Shown here piece by piece: positions 1 through 5,684 of a stretch of DNA of 6,354 nucleotides. Position 1 is the stretch's first letter, and each line of letters starts with the position of its first letter. Both the position numbers and the translations under genes were made by a program. The notes beneath the pieces are model-generated. The model did no database searches. It saw only the letters and a list, made by a program, of their open reading frames with translations, and was not told the origin of the DNA. This DNA is from Ignavibacteria bacterium (GTDB lineage Bacteria > Bacteroidota > Ignavibacteria > UBA10030 > SZUA-254), in the NCBI GenBank assembly GCA_005877655.1, contig VBOC01000169.1:494-6847 (forward strand), read 5' to 3'.

Positions 1-1269
1 ATAGACACTCAATGAATCCATTGGCACTGACGGGAAAAAATGGAAGTAGGAGTCCTGGTCATTGTAACTAAACGTGCCGCTGACCGGGGGGCTGATGTTA
101 AATGCATTGCGAATGGAACTAGTGTCGAGGAGGTCGCTGGTTTCCACTATGATCGGGTAATTCCGTGATACATGTGTCATTCCGTCCCAGGGACGCGTCC
201 AGAGTACCTTGAAGGGCATAATCGTGAAGGAAAATTCATACGGAGACGCAAGAGGAGCACCGGTTTTCGACATCATTGAGGAAGCGATTGTCACCGTGTA
301 TTTCGTCCCCGCGACGAAGGAGAGGATGGGCGAAAACGAGAAACTGCCCGTTGGACCCTCGAAGCCAAAGAGACCCTCGAGACTCGGATTAATAACAAAC
401 GCGCCTCGAACGCTTCCGGTGTCGATCTCCGCATTGAAAACGACCTGGACACTTGCAAACGAAGATGCTGTTGTATCACCATCTGAGGGGCGAGTGTAAT
501 AAACGAGGAAATTTTCCGTCGTGAACGAGGAACCAAATCCGTCAGGCATCGTGTTCCCACTCTTATCGCGCGCCCCGCTGCCGACGGAGACCGAATAATT
601 TGTCCCTGGCCGCATCCCCCCTCCTTGATAAATGATAGAGGACGAATCGACTCCCACCCGGTTGAGACTCGCATAGCGCCACCTGCCGGCCAAAGCCGGA
701 GTGATTGTGATCGAGGAAAATATTGTTGTGTCGACCAAACTGTTAAACTGCAGCTGAATTTGTGATCCGGGCGAAACTATTCCTGAGCCGCTGCTAGGAT
801 ACATACTCTTGACCCGAAAATATGGCTCCGGTTTTATCGTCATGCTGAACGGTGGAACCAGATAGTTTCCATTAACGTCCTTCGCAGAGTTGTCGATTCG
901 CAGCGTGTAGGTTTGTCCAATTTTCCACAAGAACCGACTATTAGAATTTGTAATCACAGGCGATACCGACGCCACCTCCCCCGACTGTGAAGAGGCACGC
1001 CCGGTATCTTCTTTGATATCGCCCAGGAGCGAAGAAAACCGTACCGCATGCTGCAGGGAGGTCAAATCCATGAGTTTGTTGAATCGGACGGTGATGGTTG
1101 TGGAAAAGTTATCGTATGGGCCCGTGGAATTCGCTGCCGGGTAAGTATAGATCACGGCTGGCTTGATGGATGGATCCGACAGCAGATCCGCCGGTGAAAC
1201 AACATTCTGTTTACAGGTGATCGAGGCCAGACAAAAAACAAGCATCAACCATTTTTGCGCGTTCAACAT
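1..1269 (-). CDS. Surface protein with repeated SbsA/Big_5 Ig-like domains (3' end outside window)
   Basis: This frame has no stop over 423 codons and runs off the left edge, so only the N-terminal part is present. The ATG at 1269 has a GGGAG ribosome site 5 bases upstream (1275-1279). Residues 1-18 form a short hydrophobic export signal ending in SIT-Cys19; a lipoprotein is possible, but Thr at -1 and Ser at -3 make a poor lipobox. Four repeated domains begin near residues 37, 149, 254 and 353. Each opens with a 'P..G' segment, followed by a beta-strand plus 'F(N)..(M/L/I)D(T)' and a later 'G..Y.v.i' strand, as in SbsA-like Ig domains (Big_5 family). Such domains build extended surface proteins in FCB bacteria; ligand and role cannot be read here. 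The fourth domain is cut. The gene lies 12 bp downstream of 1282-1812 and probably shares its promoter. The Ig-like call is firm; the lipoprotein call is tentative. Confidence 0.85.
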   Translation of the reverse strand, partial: MLNAQKWLMLVFCLASITCKQNVVSPADLLSDPSIKPAVIYTYPAANSTGPYDNFSTTITVRFNKLMDLTSLQHAVRFSSLLGDIKEDTGRASSQSGEVASVSPVITNSNSRFLWKIGQTYTLRIDNSAKDVNGNYLVPPFSMTIKPEPYFRVKSMYPSSGSGIVSPGSQIQLQFNSLVDTTIFSSITITPALAGRWRYASLNRVGVDSSSIIYQGGGMRPGTNYSVSVGSGARDKSGNTMPDGFGSSFTTENFLVYYTRPSDGDTTASSFASVQVVFNAEIDTGSVRGAFVINPSLEGLFGFEGPTGSFSFSPILSFVAGTKYTVTIASSMMSKTGAPLASPYEFSFTIMPFKVLWTRPWDGMTHVSRNYPIIVETSDLLDTSSIRNAFNISPPVSGTFSYNDQDSYFHFFPSVPMDSLSVY

Positions 1270-1274
1270 AGTCG

Positions 1275-1279
1275 CTCCC
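1275..1279 (-). promoter_or_regulatory. Ribosome binding site for the Ig-like protein
   Basis: GGGAG on the minus strand lies 5 bases before the ATG at 1269, inside the 12-bp gap after the upstream gene's stop. It supports independent re-initiation within one transcript and fixes the start. Confidence 0.6.
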
Positions 1280-1281
1280 GA

Positions 1282-1812
1282 TTATTCCCTTTTTCCCACC
1301 GGGGGATTCGCAGACAAATAGCCGCCGACAAACCGGTCAGTTTCAGCCCCCACCTCTCCCCTGATTTTCGTTGCGGCACTGGTTGAGCCGACCACCCCCA
1401 TCACCGATGACGACCATGTGGTCGCAAGAGTTTCGTGCGTCGGCTTCGTAGAAAGGGAGGCTTTCTGAATCACACTGATCTGAATACAGTAGGAATATTG
1501 TCCGCCTCCATGCTTCAAGGCATTCGCCTCGACATAGAGTTCCGCTCCACCGATGGTGTCGATCCAGGCAGGCTGGGGTATGATACCGATACCCGCCTCT
1601 CGAAATTTCAGTTCGATATCCGTTCGGAGCTGTGCTGCCGTTAATCCGGCCTGCCGCACTTCCGCGTTTAAGTCTCCGATCGACACATAGAAAGCTTTCA
1701 GACCGGATAAAGAGGCAACGCTAATTGCATCAGCTATCTGGGCAAAGGCGACCGAACTGAAGAGCTGAACGAACGATAAAGCGACGAGAGCGCAGGCGGA
1801 CCGCCGTGGCAT
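1282..1812 (-). CDS. Small secreted protein of unknown function
   Basis: I do not recognise a named family. The frame is open up to 2070, but the ATG at 1812 is the best start: it has GGAG 5 bases upstream and begins a clear Sec signal peptide (two Arg, a hydrophobic core, then AFA-Gln with likely cleavage after residue 24). The upstream codons overlap the promoter and leader and read as non-coding. The product is 176 aa, about 152 after cleavage. The mature part has a 'L.GL..f.v.i..L..e.r..GL....L..dielkfreAGI' helix-rich segment (residues 36-75). A strand ELYVEANAL follows (91-99), then a 'Y.i.IsV.Qka.L' strand (107-120) and an 'ATTWSSSVMGVVG' motif (130-142). The order resembles small periplasmic or envelope proteins annotated only as hypothetical. 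It is the first gene of an apparent two-gene operon with the Ig-like protein, suggesting an envelope-related partner role (inference). Confidence 0.78.
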   Translation of the reverse strand: MPRRSACALVALSFVQLFSSVAFAQIADAISVASLSGLKAFYVSIGDLNAEVRQAGLTAAQLRTDIELKFREAGIGIIPQPAWIDTIGGAELYVEANALKHGGGQYSYCIQISVIQKASLSTKPTHETLATTWSSSVMGVVGSTSAATKIRGEVGAETDRFVGGYLSANPPVGKRE

Positions 1813-1848
1813 TGGAACTCCGAAGGATTCAATAAGCTTACACAAGTA

Positions 1849-1890
1849 ATTCATCCAACACAAAAGAAACATGTCTCTTACCGGATGAAT
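1849..1890 (-). repeat. Nested inverted repeat in the leader of the 1812 operon
   Basis: A perfect 8-bp inverted repeat (ATTCATCC at 1849-1856, GGATGAAT at 1883-1890) encloses a second, 14-bp near-palindrome at 1865-1878 centred on ACATGT with one mismatched pair. As minus-strand RNA the inner element folds as AGAGA-CAUG-UUUCU with one G-U pair, inside the outer stem. It lies 37 bases upstream of the ATG at 1812 and downstream of the predicted transcript start. It could be a regulatory RNA hairpin or a DNA operator; nothing in the sequence decides between them. Confidence 0.5.
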
Positions 1891-1980
1891 ACAAAAACGT
1901 GAATATCGCGCCCTCTCCGGGAAGATTTGCCAGGTTGAAGCTCGTGATTCGGTGTGACTAACCCCGCGGTGAATGCAATG

Positions 1981-2009
1981 ATAATAGCGATTCGCGACAG
2001 GATTGTCAA
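1981..2009 (-). promoter_or_regulatory. Near-consensus sigma70-type promoter for the 1812-to-1 operon
   Basis: On the minus strand a perfect -35 TTGACA (2009-2004) is followed by a 17-base spacer and the -10 TATTAT (1986-1981, 5 of 6). Transcription would start near 1974, giving a leader of about 160 nt before the ATG at 1812. The match is strong by sequence alone, but housekeeping promoter preferences of this lineage are not known from the window. Confidence 0.65.
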
Positions 2010-2052
2010 GTAATGCGATTTCCCGGCAGAACTGGTATCCGGTCGATTCATA

Positions 2053-2083
2053 TTGACAGTCGACCGGCATTCCTTTACCTTTG
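2053..2083 (+). promoter_or_regulatory. Candidate promoter for the 2112 gene, Bacteroidetes-type match
   Basis: TTG (2053-2055) is separated by 20 bases from TACCTTTG (2076-2083). This fits the TTG-N17-23-TAnnTTTG pattern known for Bacteroidetes housekeeping sigma factors. The same DNA also reads as TTGACA-N17-TACCTT, a weaker sigma70 form with a poor -10. Either reading places the transcript start near 2090, about 20 bases before the ATG at 2112. It lies back to back with the minus-strand promoter, the two TTGACA boxes being 43 bases apart. Confidence 0.5.
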
Positions 2084-2111
2084 GTCCATAATTCTATCGG
2101 CGGAGAATTGA

Positions 2112-2762
2112 ATGAAACTCAGGTGGATTCTTGTTTCCGGGTCGCTGCTCGCTGTGGCATCGCTCTCTCCTGCCCAGGATACGATCAATCACTGTCCCAT
2201 GAAAGGCACTGCCGGGGTTGAGCCGTATATATCACGCAACAAGCTCAAGAACAGATATATCTTCCCCAGGCAATCCGAATTCAACCCGAATATTACGCTG
2301 CAGGAAATGCTCAAGCCCGGCGTCGACACGGGCAGATTCTCACCTTCAAAGGCGGGAAGAATCACCGGCTATGTTTACAACGTGGATTATGGAGGGACGG
2401 AGGGGTGCAACTGTACAACGAAAGTGAAACAATATGTCGACACACACATTACTCTTATACCCGATCCGAAACACACCAAGGGAAAATACCGGGTAATCGT
2501 CGAAGTCACGCCCAGGATGCGGGCGATGGTGCTCAAAGGAAAAGACATGGAGGGCCACACGTTGCCTGTTTCTGATTGGTCTACCGACTCGCTGAGAGCG
2601 CGATTTTTCCACCAATGGATCGAAGTGGAAGGCTGGTATTTCTTCGACTGGGAACATACAAATGCGGCTCAGAACACGCACAAAGGAAAACACAATTGGC
2701 GGGCAACGTGTAGTGAAATTCACCCCGTGACAGCCATAAGGAAAGTGAATCCGCCGCATTGA
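2112..2762 (+). CDS. Secreted protein of an uncharacterised conserved family
   Basis: The product is 216 aa. The ATG at 2112 has GGAG 6 bases upstream and starts a signal peptide with a Lys/Arg N-terminus and hydrophobic core ending SPA-Gln (likely cleavage after residue 21). The mature part carries 'CPMKGTA' and 'NKLKNR' (residues 28-48), 'RITGYVYNVDYGGTEGCNC' (83-101), 'DTHITL' (110-115), 'VIVEVTPR' (128-135), 'WIEVEGWYFFDWEH' (169-182) and 'NWRATCSEIHPVT' (195-207). I recall this motif order from proteins annotated only as hypothetical in Bacteroidota and other phyla; beta-strand-rich segments dominate. Cys99 and Cys101 form a CNC pair; with Cys28 and Cys200 they could make disulphides or a metal site (inference). 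No catalytic residues are established. The gene stands alone on the plus strand, divergent from 1282-1812 and convergent with the beta-propeller gene. Confidence 0.85.
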   Translation: MKLRWILVSGSLLAVASLSPAQDTINHCPMKGTAGVEPYISRNKLKNRYIFPRQSEFNPNITLQEMLKPGVDTGRFSPSKAGRITGYVYNVDYGGTEGCNCTTKVKQYVDTHITLIPDPKHTKGKYRVIVEVTPRMRAMVLKGKDMEGHTLPVSDWSTDSLRARFFHQWIEVEGWYFFDWEHTNAAQNTHKGKHNWRATCSEIHPVTAIRKVNPPH

Positions 2763-2779
2763 TCAACATGCTCTCCTTC

Positions 2780-4505
2780 CTATCTTATAAGGACCGCCTT
2801 TCGGACCAGCGTGACTGAATTCGCGGGATCAGACACACTGACGGCTTCGAGCTTGTAGAAGTACGTTCCGCTCGGCAGAATGGTCGCATCCCACGCAACA
2901 GTTTCAGATCCTGCCTGCTTGACTCCGTCTGTTAATACCTGCACAACCTCGCCGAGTAAATTATAGATTCGCAAGGTCGCCCGGCTCTCAACAGCCAACC
3001 GGTAGCTTATGGTTGAGGTCGGGTTAAACGGATTGGGATAATTCTGCTCGAGCGCGAAACGATCCGGACCACCCGCGGCCGATCCACCCGATTGCAATGG
3101 GGAGGGCACGGGAAGTACCGCGCTTCCACCCGTCTGCTTGACAAAGTACGAAAGGGGATTCGAGGTGCGTTGATCGTCAGGGTACACGATCATTGCCATT
3201 CCGTCCCGATAGACGGTCGTCGAAGCATACTCGGCGAGTTTTCTCGTACCGCTCGCACATCCGGTTCCGTTGACACAAATGGCGCCGGTATGGAATACCC
3301 CTGTTGCTGCGTTCTGAGCGATCGTCGGACTCGCCGCAAACGGATCGAGTGTCTGCGCGAAGAACACATTCCATTGTGCGCTGCTCGCGAGGGGGTTGGC
3401 AGAGGAAGTTCCCCACCATATAATGTCCACTTTTCCCGGACCTCCGGCCTCGATCCATGGCGCCAGGGCAGTCCTCGTGGCCGCGCCGTTGTTGACCCGA
3501 ACCGGGGCGGTCCATGTCGTTCCATGATCCGAGGAACTGCACAGTTGGACGTTGACACCATCGGAGAACACGACATGAATGTTCCCACCGCCATCAACTG
3601 CAAGAATAGGAAACACGTTTGAGTACGAAGTGCCCGCCGGCCCACCCTGAACAAGGAGAATGGCAAAAGTGTTTCCGCCATCCGTCGAACGTGCGATATA
3701 GACATTGTTGTCCGGGTTTGCGGTGAAAACGGTATAGACGTACCCGTTGCTCTTGTCCACAGCAATATTCCCCTGCACGTTGGGCTGCACGCCGAACTGG
3801 GGTGTCGTCGCCTTGGTGACCTGCGGGAAGGTTAGTCCGCCGTCGGTCGATTTCAGTACCAGGATGCTGGTCGTGCCTGTCAGTAAGGCCCCAAGCTGCT
3901 GGAATGTCAAGTAGACTATGTTGCCCTGGTACGAGGCCAACCATTGCCTGTCGTCCGCCGGTACGTTGGACGAAACGGGATTTGTCGTCCAGCTCGCCCC
4001 ACCATTTGAAGAGACGCAATTCGTGATGGACCCGAGCCATAGTGAGGCAACATCCACTCTTCCTGTCAAGCCTATCGAAATGTCTTCGTCACCGCCACCA
4101 GCACCGGGCGCTCGGCCCGCCGTTGCCGCTGCGGCTTGAGCACCATCGGGCTGCCCCAGGTAGGTAAACGAACCGCCTCCGTTCGTTGATTTCCACACAT
4201 CGGTCCCCGCCGGTATGCCCTGGATTGCTGCAACATAGATATTGCCCTGGGAATCGACCGCGGCCCGCGGCTCGAGATCTTGGAAGGGGTTGTGAAAAGG
4301 TGAAGGTTCCTGTCACGTAAGTCCCGGTGCGAGCTAAGGTGCCGGAAACACCGGGAGGATTTCCTCCCTGCTTTGCCACTGCTGCGCCGGTGGCCGAAGA
4401 AGTTCCCTTCGGGCCGGAGCCCGCTGCCCCTGCGATAAGGCGCTCTTGGCCAACGATAAGGGAAATCGTTGCGGTGAGAGCTGCAACAAAGAAGATGTGT
4501 CTCAT
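2780..4505 (-). CDS. Asp-box (BNR) beta-propeller protein with T9SS sorting tail, frameshifted
   Basis: Two frames together make one secreted protein. Frame one starts at ATG 4505 (AGGAGG 7 bases upstream) with signal peptide MRHIFFVAALTATISLIVGQ and a Gly/Ala/Ser-rich linker up to 'GTYVTGTFTF'. Frame two then continues 'HNPFQDLEPRAAVDSQGNIY' and runs to TAG at 2780. The span is 1726 bases, one more than a multiple of three; removing one base gives a 574-aa protein. Asp boxes (S.(D/N).G.(T/S)(W/F)) sit near residues 106, 165, 219, 273 and 324, as in sialidase-like propellers, with 'DDRQWLA' near 185 and a late 'GAICVNGTGC' segment. No sialidase arginine triad is evident, so enzyme activity is not claimed. 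The last 92 residues are a type A T9SS C-terminal domain (QNYPNPFNP ... GTYFYKL ... VLIR) for outer-membrane export and surface attachment. The break may be a real mutation or a sequence error; the rest of the frame is intact. Confidence 0.85.
4294..4297 (-). other. Likely frameshift site in the beta-propeller gene
   Basis: Reading frame changes between the TGA of the second frame (4313-4315) and about 4285. Dropping one T from the minus-strand TTTT run at 4297-4294 joins the frames cleanly as 'GTYVTGTFTF-HNPFQDLEPRA'. The CCCC run at 4286-4289 is an alternative. The exact base cannot be fixed without a homologue. Confidence 0.6.
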
Positions 4506-4512
4506 GGTAAAT

Positions 4513-4518
4513 CCTCCT
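4513..4518 (-). promoter_or_regulatory. Strong Shine-Dalgarno for the beta-propeller gene
   Basis: A full AGGAGG on the minus strand lies 7 bases before the ATG at 4505. It fixes the start in the signal-peptide frame, upstream of the frameshift, and so argues that the two frames were one gene. Confidence 0.75.
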
Positions 4519-4528
4519 CTCGGTCGAT

Positions 4529-4580
4529 TGCCCCTTGGGCAGGAAACTCTTCAAGGAGAAGGTCTAAAATGTTTCCTGCC
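4529..4580 (-). promoter_or_regulatory. Structured leader of the beta-propeller gene
   Basis: A perfect 10-bp inverted repeat, GGCAGGAAAC (4538-4547) and GTTTCCTGCC (4571-4580), encloses 23 bases. Inside it CTTC/GAAG (4549-4552 and 4558-4561) can form a small apical hairpin. A second stem, TGCCC-ctt-GGGCA (4529-4541), shares bases 4538-4541 with the long stem, so the two folds exclude each other. In the minus-strand RNA the apical loop region reads CUCCUU, complementary to GAGGAG of the Shine-Dalgarno just downstream. The element lies between the predicted transcript start (about 4596) and the ATG. It fits no riboswitch class I recognise; a regulatory or mRNA-stabilising role is inference. 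Confidence 0.5.
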
Positions 4581-4602
4581 ACCCGAGGATAGTCTCTACT
4601 TT

Positions 4603-4631
4603 ACTATAGAGAAAGCCTCGAAGAATATCAA
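4603..4631 (-). promoter_or_regulatory. Sigma70-type promoter for the beta-propeller gene
   Basis: On the minus strand TTGATA (4631-4626) and TATAGT (4608-4603) are separated by 17 bases; each box matches consensus at 5 of 6. The transcript would start near 4596, giving a leader of about 90 nt that contains the paired elements at 4529-4580 and the AGGAGG. Confidence 0.6.
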
Positions 4632-4917
4632 TCCGGTAAAGACAGTAAATTTAAGATACAGCAATCACCTGAACGAATGGCAGGGGAACGAGCTAATTGA
4701 AATTGAGGATGGCAATAATGAAGGTTGAGTAGTGGGTTCTGCGGAGCTCTGGTCTCCCGAATCGCGAAATCGACCGTTTCGCAAGATTTGGTCGAACGGG
4801 CCCGGAGGCAGATCGGCGGTTCTCCGGGGCTACCCGATCAGCTGGCTGGCGATCTCGCACAGGCAGGAACCTTCCGGAAAATTCCCGTTCAGATATGCAC
4901 GGTCTGGAGCCTGGTTT
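4632..4917. other. Gap without a supported gene
   Basis: This stretch lies between the toxin stop and the promoter of the beta-propeller gene. Plus-strand frames opening at 4725 and 4732 run on into the antisense of the toxin, lack a convincing ribosome site and show no motif I recognise. Two weak inverted repeats occur: GATCGG/CCGATC (4811-4816, 4834-4839) and GCGAAA/TTTCGC with a 7-base loop (4764-4769, 4777-4782). Neither is followed by a T-run on the minus strand, so neither is a clear intrinsic terminator for the toxin-antitoxin transcript. Confidence 0.5.
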
Positions 4918-5277
4918 CTAGCCTCTCTTTGGGAGTGCCGTCATGCGCGTCTGAGTATCATCGATTACAGAAAAATGTCCGCCCCAGTCATCTCGTCTTG
5001 CGATCGCGCGGACCACCATGTCGGCCACGGCGCTCGGTGACCGCGCAGAAATACGGAGGAGAATAACTCCAGCGGTGGCGTGAAGGTCCCCGAAGGCAAG
5101 TTCACCAAAATCCTTGTCAAAAGTAAGCAGGAGTCTGTTTTCTTGGACGGCCAGTTGAAGGACCATCTTATCGGAGCTTCCACGAGCAACGGCACCGACA
5201 GCCACAACATCGTGACCTGCGCTTCTAAGAGCCTCCACCGCCGCCGTGGGTATATTCTCGTTTGTGAGGATGCGCAG
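4918..5277 (-). CDS. DUF5615 PIN-like toxin of a DUF433/DUF5615 toxin-antitoxin pair
   Basis: The product is 119 aa if translation begins at CTG 5277. Family members start 'M(R/K)(I/F)LA(D/N)EN(I/F)P'; here the sequence is LRILTNENIP, with CTG exactly where Met is expected and AAGGA 6 bases upstream. No ATG or TTG precedes it in frame after the antitoxin stop. The first common start downstream, GTG at 5238, would remove the first strand and the Asn6-Glu7-Asn8 motif. Other family features are AGHDV (20-24), the Asp of 'SSDKMVLQLA' (Asp36), 'LLLTFDKDFGEL' with Asp54 and Asp56 (49-60) and 'AGVILLRI' (about 69-76). DUF5615 is a PIN-like (Mut7-C-related) fold, by analogy an RNA-cleaving toxin; activity is inferred. 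Asn instead of Asp at position 6 is a frequent variant in the family. It follows the antitoxin by 9 bases. Confidence 0.85.
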   Translation of the reverse strand: MRILTNENIPTAAVEALRSAGHDVVAVGAVARGSSDKMVLQLAVQENRLLLTFDKDFGELAFGDLHATAGVILLRISARSPSAVADMVVRAIARRDDWGGHFSVIDDTQTRMTALPKRG

Positions 5278-5286
5278 GTGAAATCC

Positions 5287-5517
5287 TTACTTTGCGTGCC
5301 GATAAACTTTTTCAGCTTGGAGCAGCTCTGCTGCGTATGCCAGACATGCTCTGATGTCCTCATCCGCCAGACCAGGATAATTCTGCTTGATTTGCTTTTC
5401 CGTCCATCCCTGCGCAAGCAGACCGACGACAAACTCAACGGCAAGTCTCGTCCCCTTGATGACCGGTTTTCCAACAAGGATGTTGGGATCGATGACGATT
5501 CGGGCTTGCCATTCCAT
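5287..5517 (-). CDS. DUF433 antitoxin
   Basis: The product is 76 aa, the usual size. The start chosen is ATG 5517, since 'MEWQARIVIDPNILVGKPVIKGTR' matches the family's N-terminus. A TTG at 5547 would add ten residues but lies upstream of the predicted transcript start (about 5544). GAGGAG lies 11 bases before the ATG, a rather long spacing. Diagnostic segments are 'GKPVIKGTRLAVEFVV' (16-31), 'LLAQGWTEKQIKQNYPGL' (33-50), a helix-turn-helix-like region, and 'DEDIRACLAYAAEL' (52-65). DUF433 proteins pair with DUF5615 toxins and are thought to bind both toxin and their own promoter; here the partner follows directly. The TAA stop (5289-5287) is in the same frame as the toxin, so readthrough would fuse the two. 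Confidence 0.88.
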   Translation of the reverse strand: MEWQARIVIDPNILVGKPVIKGTRLAVEFVVGLLAQGWTEKQIKQNYPGLADEDIRACLAYAAELLQAEKVYRHAK

Positions 5518-5550
5518 CGCTGATAGTTCTCCTCGGATAGTGAGCAATGT

Positions 5551-5579
5551 AATATAACAACTTGCAGTATCACTTTCAT
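5551..5579 (-). promoter_or_regulatory. Candidate extended -10 promoter for the toxin-antitoxin pair
   Basis: On the minus strand TATATT (5556-5551) is preceded directly by TGT, an extended -10 (TGn), with a weak -35 ATGAAA (5579-5574, 4 of 6) 17 bases upstream. The transcript would start near 5544 and reach the antitoxin ATG after about 27 bases. No clear palindromic operator was seen around it. Confidence 0.4.
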
Positions 5580-5631
5580 CCCGTCAGGGCAACCGCCAGC
5601 TCACCCTACCTCATCCAAGCTCCCTGATCTG

Positions 5632-5664
5632 GAAGCCGACCCACGATGAATACGAGTCGGCTTC
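5632..5664 (-). terminator. Stem-loop after the right-hand T9SS cargo gene
   Basis: GAAGCCGAC (5632-5640) and GTCGGCTTC (5656-5664) form a perfect 9-bp stem with a 15-base loop, 20 bases past the TGA at 5685. A U-run is absent on the minus strand, so this is a possible terminator or 3'-end stabiliser rather than a textbook intrinsic terminator. It separates the cargo gene from the toxin-antitoxin promoter. Confidence 0.45.
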
Positions 5665-5684
5665 ATTATCGGGATTTTGGGGGT

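Noticed and set aside
209..674. Short frames on both strands within the left-hand region
   Set aside because: They overlap the 423-codon open minus frame encoding Ig-like domains and are shadows of it.
1813..2070. N-terminal extension of the 1282-1812 gene to 2070
   Set aside because: The extension overlaps the strong promoter and leader, reads as non-coding, and would place the signal peptide internally; ATG 1812 has a ribosome site and signal peptide.
2791..2807. GGACCG-CCTTT-CGGACC hairpin as terminator for the 2112 gene
   Set aside because: The stem has a central mismatch, no following T-run, and lies within the coding end of the beta-propeller gene.
2780..4312. True sialidase enzyme
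   Set aside because: Asp boxes alone define the propeller repeat; the arginine triad and other catalytic residues of sialidases were not visible.
4725..5066. Plus-strand frame of about 113 codons
   Set aside because: Its second half is antisense to the well-supported DUF5615 gene, it has no good ribosome site, and I recognise no domain.
5080..5523. Plus-strand frame of 147 codons over the toxin-antitoxin pair
   Set aside because: It is antisense to DUF433 and DUF5615, both of which show clear family motifs in the minus strand.
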